A DNA stretch of 64,000 nt. Source: Streptomyces sp. NBC_00271 (GTDB taxonomy: Bacteria > Actinomycetota > Actinomycetes > Streptomycetales > Streptomycetaceae). The stretch spans positions 7,812,001-7,876,000 of the forward strand of contig NZ_CP108070.1 of NCBI RefSeq assembly GCF_036178845.1, written 5' to 3'. The notes under the pieces were generated by a model. That model saw nothing but the letters and a program-made list of their open reading frames with translations, searched no databases and had not been told where the DNA came from. Below, one piece after another: positions 25,259 through 35,421 of this stretch (its first letter is position 1; the number at the start of each line of letters is the position of its first letter). Position numbers and translations under genes: made by a program.

Positions 25259-27757
25259 TCAGGCGGGGCGGAGCCAGATCGTGGCCAGGGGAGGCAGGGT
25301 CAGGCGGAGGCTGGTGGGGTGGGCGTGGGCGGGGTGGGGCTCGGGTTTGACGGGGTGGGGGTTGTGGACGTCGCTGCCGCCGTAGCGGGCGGCGTCGGTG
25401 TTGAGGACTTCGTGCCAGGCGGGGATGTCTTCGGGGATGCCGAGGCGGTAGTCGTGGCGGACGACGGGGGAGAAGTGGGAGACGGCGAGCAGGGGGGTGC
25501 CGTCGGCGTCGTGGCGGAGGAAGGCGAGGACGTTGTCGTCGGCGGCGTCGCCGGCGATCCAGGTGAAGCCGGCGGGGTCGGTGTCGCGTTGCCAGAGGGC
25601 GGGTTCGTGGCGGTAGACGGTGTTGAGGTCGCGGACGAGGTCGCGTACGCCGCGGTGGTCGGGTTCGGCGGGGTAGGCGGGGTCCAGGAGCCACCAGTCG
25701 GGGCCGTGGGCTTCGGACCATTCGGCGCCCTGGGCGAATTCCTGGCCCATGAAGAGGAGTTGTTTGCCGGGGTGGGCCCACATGAAGCCGAGGTAGGCGC
25801 GGGTGGTGGCGCGTTGCTGCCACCAGTCGCCGGGCATCTTCGACACGAGTGAGCGTTTGCCGTGGACGACCTCGTCGTGGGAGATGGGCAGGACGTAGTT
25901 CTCGCTGTAGGCGTACACCATCGAGAACGTCATCTCGTTGTGGTGGTACTTGCGATGGACCGGCTCGTGCTGCACGTAGCTCAGCGAGTCGTGCATCCAC
26001 CCCATGTTCCACTTCAGCCCGAACCCCAGCCCCCCGAACCCGCCGGGCCCGGTGTGATGGGTGGCCCGGGTGACGCCGTCCCAGGCCGTGGACTCCTCGG
26101 CGATCGTCACGACGCCGGGTGCGCGGCGGTAGACGGTGGCGTTCATCTCCTGGAGGAAGGCGACGGCGTCGAGGTTCTCCCGGCCGCCGTGTTCGTTGGG
26201 GGTCCACTGTCCGGGTTCGCGTGAGTAGTCGAGGTAGAGCATCGAGGCGACGGCGTCGACGCGCAGTCCGTCGATGTGGAACTCCTCGCACCAGTACACG
26301 GCGTTGGCGACGAGGAAGTTGCGTACCTCGCGGCGTCCGTAGTCGAACTCGAGGGTGCCCCAGTCGGGGTGGGCGGCCCGCTTCGGGTCCGCGTGTTCGT
26401 AGAGGGGGCGTCCGTCGAATTCGGCGAGGGCCCAGGCGTCGCGGGGGAAGTGGGCCGGTACCCAGTCCATGAGGACGCCGATGCCGGCCCGGTGCAGGGC
26501 GTCGACGAGGTGTTTGAAGTCGTCGGGGGTGCCCAGTCGTGCGGTGGGGGCGTAGAAGCCGGTGACCTGGTAGCCCCAGGAGCCGCCGAAGGGGTGCTCG
26601 GCGACCGGCATGAGTTCGACATGGGTGAAGCCCAGGTCGCGGACGTAGGCGGGCAGTTGCTCGGCCAGTTGGCGGTAGGTCAGGCCCGGACGCCACGAGG
26701 GGAGGTGGACCTCGTAGACGGACAGCGGTGCCTCGTGCACCGGACGGGCCCCCCGCCCCGCCATCCACTCCTCGTCCGTCCACACGTGGTGCGAGGCGTG
26801 CACGATCGACGACGTGCGCGGCGGGACCTCGGTCCGCCGGGCCATCGGGTCGGCCCGCAGAGTGCGGGAGCCGTCCGGGCGGGTGATCTCGAACTTGTAG
26901 AGCTCGCCCTCGCCGATCGCCGGCACGAACAGCTCCCACACCCCCGAGGAGCCGAGCGACCGCATCGGATACCCGGTGCCGTCCCAGAAGTTGAAGGTGC
27001 CGGCGAGACGGACACCGCGCGCGTTCGGCGCCCAGACCGTGAAACGGGTGCCGGTCACCCCCTGGTGCACCATCGGCTCCGCACCCAGGGCCCGCCACAG
27101 CTCCTCGTGGCGTCCCTCGCCGAGCAGATGGAGATCGAACTCCCCGAGCGCGGGCAGGAAGCGGTACGCGTCCTCGGTGTCCTGAACCGTCCCCTCGTAC
27201 GCGACGAGCAGCCGGTACGCCTCCGGGACCGCGCGCAGCGGCACCAGCGCCGAGAAGAACCCGTCCCCGTCGTCGTGCAGCTCGGCCCGCAGGTCGTCCG
27301 TCACCACGGTCACCCCGAGCGCGTACGGACGGAAGGCCAGGAAGGCCACACCGCCGGGCACCGGATGGGCGCCGAGCACCCCGTGCGGATCGTGGTGCGT
27401 GCCGGAGAGCAGCCGTTCGCGGTCACCGGGTTCGAGCCCGGCGAAGACGGGAGCGCTGTCGGCGACGGCGGGCTCAAAAACCCCGACCACGGGCTCGGCG
27501 CCCTTCGGCTCGGCAGCGCGCGGTTCGGGAACCCTCGCCCCGACCCCCTTCTTCGAGACCTCGGAGACCGCCGAGACCTTCGCATCCTTCGCGGCCTTGC
27601 TCCCGGCAGGCTTCTGAGCAGCGGCCTTCTGAGCAGTGGCCTTCTGGACGGCGGCCTTCTTGACCGTCGCTTTCTTCACCGCCGCCTTCTTGGCGGCCGC
27701 CGGCTTTTTGGCACCGTTCTTCTTCGGACTGTCGTCGGACGGGGGGCGGGGCGTCAC
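25259..27757 (-). CDS. glgB: 1,4-alpha-glucan branching enzyme with basic N-terminal tail
   Basis: Forms alpha-1,6 branches in glycogen-like glucan; last gene of the glgE-treS-mak-glgB operon. Order: a Lys/Ala-rich tail (about residues 10-65, [20 protein letters not shown]), two N-terminal beta domains including CBM48 ([20 protein letters not shown]), and the GH13 barrel with nucleophile in [15 protein letters not shown], acid/base in [11 protein letters not shown] and [14 protein letters not shown]. At 832 aa it is about 100 residues longer than the E. coli enzyme, partly because of the tail, which looks like histone H1 C-terminal repeats. GTG start 27757 with GAGGAGG upstream. Confidence 0.96.
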   Translation of the reverse strand: MTPRPPSDDSPKKNGAKKPAAAKKAAVKKATVKKAAVQKATAQKAAAQKPAGSKAAKDAKVSAVSEVSKKGVGARVPEPRAAEPKGAEPVVGVFEPAVADSAPVFAGLEPGDRERLLSGTHHDPHGVLGAHPVPGGVAFLAFRPYALGVTVVTDDLRAELHDDGDGFFSALVPLRAVPEAYRLLVAYEGTVQDTEDAYRFLPALGEFDLHLLGEGRHEELWRALGAEPMVHQGVTGTRFTVWAPNARGVRLAGTFNFWDGTGYPMRSLGSSGVWELFVPAIGEGELYKFEITRPDGSRTLRADPMARRTEVPPRTSSIVHASHHVWTDEEWMAGRGARPVHEAPLSVYEVHLPSWRPGLTYRQLAEQLPAYVRDLGFTHVELMPVAEHPFGGSWGYQVTGFYAPTARLGTPDDFKHLVDALHRAGIGVLMDWVPAHFPRDAWALAEFDGRPLYEHADPKRAAHPDWGTLEFDYGRREVRNFLVANAVYWCEEFHIDGLRVDAVASMLYLDYSREPGQWTPNEHGGRENLDAVAFLQEMNATVYRRAPGVVTIAEESTAWDGVTRATHHTGPGGFGGLGFGLKWNMGWMHDSLSYVQHEPVHRKYHHNEMTFSMVYAYSENYVLPISHDEVVHGKRSLVSKMPGDWWQQRATTRAYLGFMWAHPGKQLLFMGQEFAQGAEWSEAHGPDWWLLDPAYPAEPDHRGVRDLVRDLNTVYRHEPALWQRDTDPAGFTWIAGDAADDNVLAFLRHDADGTPLLAVSHFSPVVRHDYRLGIPEDIPAWHEVLNTDAARYGGSDVHNPHPVKPEPHPAHAHPTSLRLTLPPLATIWLRPA

Positions 27758-27793
27758 GGGCAGGGCCTCCTCGGCGGGGTGAGGTGGGGAAGG

Positions 27794-29275
27794 TCAGGGG
27801 GATGCGGCGAGTCGGCGTATCGCCGCCATCGGGACCGGCAGCCAGTCGGGCCGGTGCCGGGCCTCGTACAGGACTTCGTAGATCGCCTTGTCCGTTTCGT
27901 AGGCGCGCAGGAGTACGGGATCGGCGCGCGGGTCGTGGCCGGCGACCTCCGCGTAGCCGGCGCAGTACGCGGCCCGGCAGATGTCGGCCCAGTCGGGCAC
28001 CGGCGGGACGGCCCCTGCGCGAGCGGAGCCGAGGGACCCGGGGACGGCGTGGGCCGCGTAGTCGAAGGAGCGGAGCATCCCCGCAATGTCCCGCAGGGGC
28101 GGCTGGGGCATACGGCGCTCGGCGAGCGGTTTCGAGGGCTCGCCCTCGAAGTCTATGAGCGACCACTCCCCGGAGGGTGCGCGCAGGCATTGGCCGAGGT
28201 GCAGATCCCCGTGTATGCGCTGGGCCGTCCAGGTCTGCCCCTCGGAGGCCAGGTCGGCCAGCGCCTCGAAGGCGGTGCGCAGACCGGCGGCGTACGGTCG
28301 CAGCGCGGGCACCGCCTGCGCCGCCGCGGCCAGTCGCTCGGTCATGCCGTCGACGAGCCGTTCCATCTGCACGTGCCCCAGGGTGACCGTGGGCAGGGCC
28401 CGGGCGAGGGCCGTGTGCACCTCGGCGGTGGCCCGGCCCAGCGCCCGCGCCTCCCCGGAGAAGCCTTCGCCGCCGCGACAGCCGTCCTTGGCCGGTTCGC
28501 TCTCCTCGGCCGGTTCGCTCTCCTTGGCCAGTTCGCTCAGCGCCAGCTCCCAGCCGTCCACCGCGCCCTGGACATAGGGTTGCAGCACTCCCAGGACGTA
28601 CGTCTCATCGTCCAGGTCGGCGGCCATCCACGCCGTCGGCGCCGGCACCCGGGGGCAGCCCTCCCGGGCGAGCGACAGGGGCAGCTCCAGATCGGGGTTC
28701 ACCCCCGGGACTATGCGGCGCAGCAGCTTCAGGATGAACGTATCTCCGAAGACCAGGGACGAGTTGGACTGTTCCGCGGTGATCAGGCGCGGTATCAGAT
28801 CGCCCCGTATCTCCTGGCGTCGGTCGCGTTCGAAGCGCAGCTCGCCGACGCGGGCCCGGGTGCGCAGGGCCTCCAGGAGTACGTCGGCGGGGCGCGGGTC
28901 GTGCAGTGCCTCGTAGACCGTGTGTCCCGCCAGCGGTCCCTCCTCCACGTGTCCGATCAGCGCGGGCGCGAGGTGCGGCGGGAGTGCCTCGCGTACGCCG
29001 ATGAGCAGTTGGTAGCAGTCGCCGGGCCGGGTGTCGGCTCCCTGGGCGGGGGTGAGCGGCTGGTGCGCCCGGACCAGCAGGTGGAGCAGGCCCAGCTGAG
29101 CCGTCGAGGGCAGCAGTTCGTTGGCCGTCACCAGGGAGAACCCGGTCACCGGACGCCCCTTGCCCGCGAACCAGCGCTGCCGCGGCAGCCATTCCCGTAG
29201 GAGCGGATCGAGCGACGCGAGCAACTCGGGGCGTGCGACGGGGGCCGTGACAGAGTGGATTGCGGCTTCCGACAT
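27794..29275 (-). CDS. mak: Maltokinase (Pep2/Mak)
   Basis: Phosphorylates maltose with ATP to alpha-maltose-1-phosphate, the donor for GlgE. A 493-aa protein with an N-terminal cap (LLREWLPRQRWFAGKGRPVT, the maltokinase hallmark) and an aminoglycoside-phosphotransferase-like kinase lobe with catalytic loop RIHGDLHLGQCL and metal motif LIDFEGEPSKP. An 18-bp unit repeated three times (28488-28541) encodes an acidic ESEPA-type insertion in a surface loop. It sits 36 bp upstream of glgB and 121 bp downstream of treS; that spacer holds only a weak 6-bp hairpin (29343-29365). Confidence 0.95.
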   Translation of the reverse strand: MSEAAIHSVTAPVARPELLASLDPLLREWLPRQRWFAGKGRPVTGFSLVTANELLPSTAQLGLLHLLVRAHQPLTPAQGADTRPGDCYQLLIGVREALPPHLAPALIGHVEEGPLAGHTVYEALHDPRPADVLLEALRTRARVGELRFERDRRQEIRGDLIPRLITAEQSNSSLVFGDTFILKLLRRIVPGVNPDLELPLSLAREGCPRVPAPTAWMAADLDDETYVLGVLQPYVQGAVDGWELALSELAKESEPAEESEPAKDGCRGGEGFSGEARALGRATAEVHTALARALPTVTLGHVQMERLVDGMTERLAAAAQAVPALRPYAAGLRTAFEALADLASEGQTWTAQRIHGDLHLGQCLRAPSGEWSLIDFEGEPSKPLAERRMPQPPLRDIAGMLRSFDYAAHAVPGSLGSARAGAVPPVPDWADICRAAYCAGYAEVAGHDPRADPVLLRAYETDKAIYEVLYEARHRPDWLPVPMAAIRRLAASP

Positions 29276-29396
29276 GACGTCGCGTCCTTTCCCCAGGGGC
29301 CCGGGAGACCGGGGGAGTCGGGGTGTTACTGATGCGTGCCCAGGGCGGGACGGAGGAAACCGCCCCGCCGACCGGGTTCTGGAGTCTGGCCTTGGA

Positions 29397-31115
29397 TCAG
29401 ACGGCGTCCTTGCGGAGCCGGAACCAGTAGAAGCCGTGACCCGCGAGGGTGAGCAAGTACGGCAGCTCTCCGATGGCCGGGAATCGCACCCCGCCGATGA
29501 GTTCGACCGGGTGGCGGCCGTTGAAGGCCCGCAGGTCCAGTTCGGTGGGCTGGGCGAAGCGGGAGAAGTTGTGCACGCACAGGACGAGGTCGTCCTCTTT
29601 GCCCTCGGTCGAGGGGGCTTCGCGCAGGAACGCGATGACCGCGGGGTTGGAGGACTGGAGTTCCGTGTAGGAGCCGAGGCCGAAGGCCTGGTTCTGCTTG
29701 CGGATCTCGATCATGCGGCGGGTCCAGTGCAGCAGGGACGAGGGTGAGGACATGGAGGCCTCGACGTTCGTCACCTGGTAGCCGTAGACCGGGTCCATGA
29801 TCGTGGGCAGGAACAGCCGGCCGGGATCCGACGAGGAGAAGCCCGCGTTGCGGTCGGGTGTCCACTGCATCGGGGTGCGCACCGCGTCGCGGTCGCCGAG
29901 CCAGATGTTGTCGCCCATCCCGATCTCGTCGCCGTAGTAGAGGATCGGTGAGCCGGGCAGGGACAGCAGCAGGGCGGTGAACAGTTCGATCTGGTTGCGG
30001 TCGTTGTCGAGCAGGGGGGCGAGCCGCCGCCTGATGCCGATGTTGGCGCGCATCCGCGGGTCCTTGGCGTACTCCGCGTACATGTAGTCGCGTTCTTCGT
30101 CGGTGACCATTTCGAGGGTGAGCTCGTCGTGGTTGCGCAGGAAGATGCCCCACTGGCAGCCGGAGGGGATCGCGGGGGTCTTCGACAGGATTTCCGAGAC
30201 CGGGTACCGGGATTCCCTGCGGACCGCCATGAAGATCCGCGGCATGACGGGGAAGTGGAAGGCCATGTGGCACTCGTCGCCGCCGGAGGGGAAGTCGCCG
30301 AAGTAGTCGACGACGTCCTCGGGCCACTGGTTCGCCTCCGCCAGCAACACCGTGTCCGGATAGTGCGTGTCGATCTCCTTGCGGACCCGCTTCAGGAACT
30401 CATGGGTTGCCGGAAGGTTTTCGCAGTTCGTTCCCTCGACCTGGTACAGGTACGGCACCGCGTCCAGCCGGAACCCGTCGATGCCCAGGTCCAGCCAGAA
30501 CCGCAGCGCGGAGATGATCTCTTCCTGGACGGCGGGGTTCTCGTAGTTGAGGTCGGGCTGGTGGGAGAAGAAGCGGTGCCAGAAGTACTGCTTGCGGACC
30601 GGGTCGAAGGTCCAGTTGGAGGCCTCGGTGTCGACGAAGATGATCCGGGCGTCCTCGTACTGTTTGTCGTCGTCGGCCCAGACGTAGTAGTCGCCGTAGG
30701 GTCCGTCGGGGTTGGTGCGGGACTCCTGGAACCACGGGTGCTGGTCGCTGGTGTGGTTCATGACGAAGTCGATGATGACGCGCATGCCGCGCTGGTGGGC
30801 GGCGTCGACGAATTCGACGAAGTCGGCGAGGTCACCGAATTCGGGCAGGACGGCGGTGTAGTCGGAGACGTCGTAGCCGCCGTCCCTGAGGGGTGATTTG
30901 AAGAACGGGGGCAGCCACAGGCAGTCGATGCCCAGCCATTGCAGGTAGTCGAGTTTCGCGGTGAGGCCCTTGAGGTCGCCGATGCCGTCGCCGTTGCTGT
31001 CCTGGAAGGAGCGGACCAGGACTTCGTAGAAGACGGCGCGTTTGAACCAGTCGGGGTCGCGGTCCCTGGCCGGGGTGTCCTCGAAAGTGTCCGGGACGGG
31101 CTCGTTGACGATCAT
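29397..31115 (-). CDS. treS: Trehalose synthase (maltose-forming isomerase)
   Basis: Interconverts trehalose and maltose and so feeds maltose to Mak. A 572-aa GH13 enzyme with nucleophile Asp in [18 protein letters not shown], acid/base Glu in [18 protein letters not shown], third Asp in [13 protein letters not shown] and the N-terminal [19 protein letters not shown]. No fused kinase domain is present; the kinase is the separate mak gene. The ATG overlaps the glgE stop as ATGA, so translation is coupled. Confidence 0.97.
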   Translation of the reverse strand: MIVNEPVPDTFEDTPARDRDPDWFKRAVFYEVLVRSFQDSNGDGIGDLKGLTAKLDYLQWLGIDCLWLPPFFKSPLRDGGYDVSDYTAVLPEFGDLADFVEFVDAAHQRGMRVIIDFVMNHTSDQHPWFQESRTNPDGPYGDYYVWADDDKQYEDARIIFVDTEASNWTFDPVRKQYFWHRFFSHQPDLNYENPAVQEEIISALRFWLDLGIDGFRLDAVPYLYQVEGTNCENLPATHEFLKRVRKEIDTHYPDTVLLAEANQWPEDVVDYFGDFPSGGDECHMAFHFPVMPRIFMAVRRESRYPVSEILSKTPAIPSGCQWGIFLRNHDELTLEMVTDEERDYMYAEYAKDPRMRANIGIRRRLAPLLDNDRNQIELFTALLLSLPGSPILYYGDEIGMGDNIWLGDRDAVRTPMQWTPDRNAGFSSSDPGRLFLPTIMDPVYGYQVTNVEASMSSPSSLLHWTRRMIEIRKQNQAFGLGSYTELQSSNPAVIAFLREAPSTEGKEDDLVLCVHNFSRFAQPTELDLRAFNGRHPVELIGGVRFPAIGELPYLLTLAGHGFYWFRLRKDAV

Positions 31116-33238
31116 GTGGTGGGTGACCCTCCGATCTGCGGTGAGGACGGTCGCAGGACGGTGAGAATGTGCGCGGGGCTATGCCCTGGCTCAAGACGCA
31201 CATAGTTGGCCCTGCCCCAGTTGTAGGTCTCGCCGGTGAGCTCGTCGCGCACCGGCACGGACTCGTGCCAGTCCAGGCCGAGTTGCGGCATGTCCAACGA
31301 GACCGTCGCCTCCTGGGTGTGGTGGGGGTCGAGGTTGACCACCACCACAACCGTGTTCGATCCGCTCCCGTCCGTGACCGACTTCGAGTAGGCGATCACC
31401 GCGTCCTTGTCCGTGTGGTGGAAGTGGAGGTCGCGCAACTGGCGCAATGCCGGACTGCGCCGGCGGACGGCGTTGAGCGCCCTCAGCAATGGCGCGATGC
31501 TACGACCCTCCCGCTCCGCCGACTCCCAATCCCGCGGACGCAGTTGGTACTTCTCGGAGTTCAGGTACTCTTCGCTGCCCGCACGCAGGGGGGTGCTCTC
31601 ACAGAGCTCGAATCCGCTGTAGACGCCCCAGGTCGGAGACAGCGTCGCGGCGAGCACCGCACGCAGTTCGAAGGCCGGCCGCCCGCCGTGCTGAAGGAAC
31701 TCGTGCAGGATGTCCGGGGTGTTCACGAAGAAATTGGGCCGCATGTAGGCGGCCGCCTCCCCCGACAGCTCACTGAGGTAGTCGGTGAGCTCCTCCTTCG
31801 TGTTGCGCCAGGTGAAGTAGGTGTACGACTGCTGGAAGCCGACCGCCCCCAGCGTGCGCATCATCGCGGGCCGGGTGAACGCCTCGGCCAGGAAGATCAC
31901 ATCCGGGTCTGTGCGGTTGACGTCCGCGATGACCCGCTCCCAGAAGACGACCGGCTTGGTGTGCGGGTTGTCGACGCGGAAGATCCGCACGCCGTGGCTC
32001 ATCCAGTACCGCAGCACCCGCAGCGTCTCCTGGACCAGCCCCGGCATGTCCTGGTCGAAGGCGATCGGATAGATGTCCTGGTACTTCTTCGGCGGATTCT
32101 CCGCGTACGCGATCGACCCGTCCGCCCGGTGGTGGAACCACTCGGGATGCTTCTGCACCCACGGATGATCCGGCGAGCACTGGAGCGCGAAGTCGAGCGC
32201 GATCTCCAGCCCCTCCCGCTCCGCCCGCCTCACGAAGGCGTCGAAGTCGTCGATCGTGCCGAGGTCCGGATGAATGGCGTCGTGCCCGCCCTCCGGGGAG
32301 CCGATCGCCCACGGCACACCGACGTCGTAGGCCCCCGCCGAGAGCGTGTTGTTGGGCCCCTTGCGATAAGTGGTCCCGATCGGATGAATCGGCGGCAGAT
32401 ACACGACGTCGAAGCCCATCCGCGCGATGGCGGGCAGTCGCTCGGCGGCGCTGCGGAACGTGCCGTGCACCGGCGGATCGAGATGTCCGCTCTCCGAACG
32501 CGGGAAGAACTCGTACCAGGAGCCGTACAGCGCCCGCTCGCGCTCCACCAGCAGGGGCAACGGCTCCGAGCTGCTGACCAGCTCACGCAGCGGATGACGG
32601 TCAAGGACCCTGTCCACTTCAGGGGTACGGGCGGCGGCGAGCCGGGCCGCCGAGGAACGGCCGGTGTCCCGCAGCGCGTCCGCCGCGGCGAGGACGACAT
32701 CCCTTCTGCCCTTGCTCTTCGGCACTCCGGCGGCAGCACGCTCGTACAGCCGGGCGCCCTCCTCCAGGACCAGTTCCGTGTCGATGCCCGCAGGGATCTT
32801 GATCCCCGCGTGATGGCGCCAGGTGGAGACCGGATCGCTCCAGGCCTCCACGGTGTACGTCCAGTGGCCGGTCGTCCCGGCACGGACGGTGGCGCCCCAG
32901 CGGTCGGTGCCGGGGGCGAGTTCGCGCATCGGGGTCCAGGGGCCGGTGCGGCCCTCCGGATCGCGCAGGACGACGTTCGCGGCGACGGCGTCGTGGCCTT
33001 CACGGAAGACGGTGGCCGTGACTTCGAAGACCTCGCCGACAACCGCCTTGGCGGGGCGGCGGCCTTGCAGGACGAGGGGCCGAACGTCGACGACGGGAAT
33101 GCGTCCGACGCTCTCGCCGCCTTCGACTGCCTGTTCGGAGGGTTGCTCCGGGGCGCGGGGGACGGCGTCGACCTTGCGTATGGGGGGTGTGTCGGAGGTG
33201 GTCGTCGGGGGTGGCGACGTGTGGTGCGTGGCGGGCAT
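31112..33238 (-). CDS. glgE: Alpha-1,4-glucan:maltose-1-phosphate maltosyltransferase
   Basis: Adds maltosyl units from maltose-1-phosphate to growing alpha-1,4-glucan; first gene of the operon. A 708-aa GH13_3 enzyme: after a Pro/Thr-rich leader come the beta domain ([16 protein letters not shown]), the S domain ([20 protein letters not shown]), and the barrel with [19 protein letters not shown], nucleophile in [15 protein letters not shown] and acid/base Glu in [15 protein letters not shown] start at ATG 33238, which has AGGAG five bases upstream; the upstream open frame to 33325 has none. The promoter region holds two dyads (33338-33356, 33361-33374). Confidence 0.97.
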   Translation of the reverse strand: MPATHHTSPPPTTTSDTPPIRKVDAVPRAPEQPSEQAVEGGESVGRIPVVDVRPLVLQGRRPAKAVVGEVFEVTATVFREGHDAVAANVVLRDPEGRTGPWTPMRELAPGTDRWGATVRAGTTGHWTYTVEAWSDPVSTWRHHAGIKIPAGIDTELVLEEGARLYERAAAGVPKSKGRRDVVLAAADALRDTGRSSAARLAAARTPEVDRVLDRHPLRELVSSSEPLPLLVERERALYGSWYEFFPRSESGHLDPPVHGTFRSAAERLPAIARMGFDVVYLPPIHPIGTTYRKGPNNTLSAGAYDVGVPWAIGSPEGGHDAIHPDLGTIDDFDAFVRRAEREGLEIALDFALQCSPDHPWVQKHPEWFHHRADGSIAYAENPPKKYQDIYPIAFDQDMPGLVQETLRVLRYWMSHGVRIFRVDNPHTKPVVFWERVIADVNRTDPDVIFLAEAFTRPAMMRTLGAVGFQQSYTYFTWRNTKEELTDYLSELSGEAAAYMRPNFFVNTPDILHEFLQHGGRPAFELRAVLAATLSPTWGVYSGFELCESTPLRAGSEEYLNSEKYQLRPRDWESAEREGRSIAPLLRALNAVRRRSPALRQLRDLHFHHTDKDAVIAYSKSVTDGSGSNTVVVVVNLDPHHTQEATVSLDMPQLGLDWHESVPVRDELTGETYNWGRANYVRLEPGHSPAHILTVLRPSSPQIGGSPTT

Positions 33239-33337
33239 GACCGCTCCTGTCCGCGTCAACGTGGGTGGGCGGATGACGGTGTGGGGAGGTGGGGCCTGCG
33301 GGGCGTACCGGGGGAGCCTTCCCACCCTATTCGGGTG

Positions 33338-33356
33338 AGCAATCCGGCAGGTTGCT
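33338..33356. promoter_or_regulatory. Inverted repeat upstream of glgE
   Basis: AGCAA-N9-TTGCT lies about 100 bp before the glgE start. Half sites of this kind occur in LacI-type operators. It overlaps the region where the operon promoter should be. The regulator is unknown and the arms are short. Confidence 0.35.
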
Positions 33357-33360
33357 AACT

Positions 33361-33374
33361 ACTTACGCGTAAGT
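33361..33374. promoter_or_regulatory. Perfect palindrome ACTTACGCGTAAGT
   Basis: A 14-bp perfect palindrome with an AT-rich flank (TAACT) lies between the protease terminator and the glgE promoter region, 123 bp upstream of the glgE start. It is a candidate operator for the GlgE operon. Confidence 0.45.
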
Positions 33375-33385
33375 CTCCACACAAG

Positions 33386-33414
33386 ACCGGCCTCGTCCGA
33401 CGGGCGAGGCCGGT
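33386..33414 (-). terminator. Terminator of the subtilisin-like protease gene
   Basis: Arms 33386-33395 and 33405-33414 form a 10-bp perfect stem, extended to 13 pairs with one wobble, starting 19 bp after the protease stop. Confidence 0.85.
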
Positions 33415-33432
33415 GCCTGCTGCGGCGGTTCC

Positions 33433-34635
33433 CTAGGAACGGGTGACTTGCAGAAGCCTGTTCGGCGAACCGAGTCCCGCGCCGCCGACCTTCCCGTACA
33501 CCGCCCGCCCGACCAACGCTTTGCCCACCTGGGCCGGGGTCGCCTTCGGGTGACCGGCGAGATAGAGCGCCGCCGCGCCCGCGACATGCGGGCTCGCCAT
33601 CGACGTACCGGAGAAGGTCGCCTTCCCGGTGTCGCTCGCGTACGACGCCGACGTGATCGCCACGCCGGGCGCGAACAGGTCCAGCGCCGCGCCGAAGTTG
33701 GAGAAGCTCGCCCGGGCATCGGCCCGGTCACTCGCCCCGACCGTCAGCGCCTCCTTGACCCGGGCGGGGGAGTACAGCCCGGCGGCCAGTCCGTCGTTGC
33801 CCGCCGCGACCGAGTACGTCACTCCGGAGGCGATGGAGTTGCGTACGGCGGCGTCCAACTGGGCGTTCGCGTGGCCGCCCAGGCTCAGATTGGCGACCGC
33901 GGGCTTGTGCGCGTGCCGGGTCACCCAGTCGATACCGGCGATGACCTGCGCGGTCGTGCCGGCCCCGGCGTTGTCGAGCACCCGCACGGACACGACCTTG
34001 GCCTTCTTCGCCACACCGTAGGTCGTCCCCGCGATGGTCCCGGCGACATGCGTCCCGTGTCCGTTCCCGTCCCCCGCCGCCTTGTCGTTGTCCACGAAGT
34101 CCCAGCCGTAACCGGCCCGCCCCCCGAAGTCCTTGTGCGTGATCCGGATCCCCGTGTCGATGACGTACGCCGTCACGCCCGCGCCCGCCGACTCCGGCCA
34201 CGTGTAGCCCTTGTCGAGCGGCAGAGCGGGCTGGTCGATCCGGTCCAGCCCCCAGGACGGCGGGTTCTTCTCGACGTGGTCGAGTGCCACCCGGGTGTCC
34301 TGGACGACGGAGGCCACACGGGAGTCCGCCGCGAGCCGCCGCGCCTGCTTCTCGCCCACCTGAACCGCGTACCCGTTGAGCGCCGTGCCGTACGTATGGC
34401 TGATTCGCGCTCCGTACTTCTCGGCGATGCCCTTACCCGCCGACGACGGAGCCTTCGTACCCCCCTTGAGCGTCACGATGTAACTACCGCTGACGGAACC
34501 GGGTTCGCCGGCGCCGAGTATCCGCCCCTCCGGGGCGGCGTGCGCGGGCAGGGTGATGGCCGAAAGCACCGCGGTCGTCGTGACCGCGGTGAGGCATCCT
34601 GCCCAGCGCAGACGCCGCTGTCTCGTCTGTGCCAT
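33433..34635 (-). CDS. Secreted subtilisin-like serine protease (S8)
   Basis: A 400-aa extracellular protease precursor. Signal peptide: RRLRWAGCLTAVTTTAVLSA then LPAHA/AP. The I9 inhibitor propeptide (SGSYIVTLKGGTK to VASVVQDTRVAL) is followed by the S8 domain with catalytic Asp in VTAYVIDTGIRITHKDFGG, His in GNGHGTHVAGTIAG and Ser in FSGTSMASPHVAGAAAL. It resembles the proteinase K/aqualysin group. Start at ATG 34635 with GAGGAGGGGA upstream; the long open frame beyond runs through the 89-bp repeats and is not a gene. Secreted and self-cleaved for activation. Confidence 0.96.
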   Translation of the reverse strand: MAQTRQRRLRWAGCLTAVTTTAVLSAITLPAHAAPEGRILGAGEPGSVSGSYIVTLKGGTKAPSSAGKGIAEKYGARISHTYGTALNGYAVQVGEKQARRLAADSRVASVVQDTRVALDHVEKNPPSWGLDRIDQPALPLDKGYTWPESAGAGVTAYVIDTGIRITHKDFGGRAGYGWDFVDNDKAAGDGNGHGTHVAGTIAGTTYGVAKKAKVVSVRVLDNAGAGTTAQVIAGIDWVTRHAHKPAVANLSLGGHANAQLDAAVRNSIASGVTYSVAAGNDGLAAGLYSPARVKEALTVGASDRADARASFSNFGAALDLFAPGVAITSASYASDTGKATFSGTSMASPHVAGAAALYLAGHPKATPAQVGKALVGRAVYGKVGGAGLGSPNRLLQVTRS

Positions 34636-34855
34636 GACGTGAGTTCCCCTCCTCAAGTCGGCGTACGCCGACCGGGACCGACCGGTGTGCGACCGGGGTC
34701 GCGCGTACGCCACTTGGCAGCCTCTCGTGTGGTGTGAAGCACCACAAGGTCGCCGATGCGGGCGGAATCGGCCATACCCTCCGGGGGTGGGGCGGAATGG
34801 TCGCGTCGATTCCCGGTCGACGGTTCCTCTTGTCGACGCCCTCGGCCGAGTCCGT

Positions 34856-35110
34856 CGGCTGCGGGCCGGTGGGGGCCGTTCGCGCAGTTCCCCGCGCCCC
34901 TGGAGCGGGGCTGCGCCCCGCATCCCCCGCTCGGGTGATCCGTTCGGCTGACGGCCGGTGGGGGCTGGTCGCGCAGTTCCCCGCGCCCCTGGAGCGGGGC
35001 TGCGCCCCGCATCCCCCGCCCGGGTGATTCGTTCGGCTGACGGCCGGTGGGGGCTGGTCGCGCAGTTCCCCGCGCCCCTGAAGCGGGGGATGCGCCCCGC
35101 CCGGCATCCC
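34856..35110. repeat. Three tandem 89-bp repeats in a 786-bp spacer
   Basis: Units begin at 34856, 34945 and 35034, each with CGCAGTTCCCCGCGCCCCTG followed by a GC-rich dyad. Copies 1 and 2 differ at a few positions and copy 3 is truncated. I recall single copies of this core widely dispersed in Streptomyces. The rest of the spacer (34636-35421) holds the promoters of the flanking divergent genes and the short repeats at 35266; no gene is visible in it. Confidence 0.85.
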
Positions 35111-35265
35111 CACGCCCTGACCTCGTGTTCCACTCACCCGCGGTCGGCGGACTGCCGAAGGGGGCGTGGGGGTGGGTCGTAAGCCCGTCGCTTACGTTCG
35201 GATCGAGCAGCGGCTCGCTTGCCCGGCCCACGTCTGATCCGGCGGCGACGGGCTCGACACACCCC

Positions 35266-35316
35266 CACGCCCCCGACCCACCCACGCCCCCGACCCACCC
35301 ACGCGCCCGCCACCCA
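35266..35316. repeat. 17-bp tandem repeats upstream of glgP
   Basis: Two exact copies of CACGCCCCCGACCCACC (35266-35282 and 35283-35299) and a degenerate third lie about 110 bp before the glgP start. Simple C-rich repeat; no function seen. Confidence 0.6.
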
Positions 35317-35421
35317 CGACGCCGGAGTTCATCGATGCGCCGTGTCGTGGAAACACCCTCGCCGCTACCGTCGTCGGTGACGTACATCCCGCCGCATACG
35401 TCTTTTGTGAAGGTGGAACTT

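Noticed and set aside
26276..29200. Long plus-strand frame opposite glgB and mak
   Set aside because: The minus strand encodes unambiguous GlgB and Mak with all catalytic motifs; the antisense product has no recognisable domain.
34636..35133. Extended N terminus for the subtilisin-like protease
   Set aside because: The extra codons are translations of the 89-bp intergenic repeats. ATG 34635 has a strong ribosome-binding site and starts a proper signal peptide.
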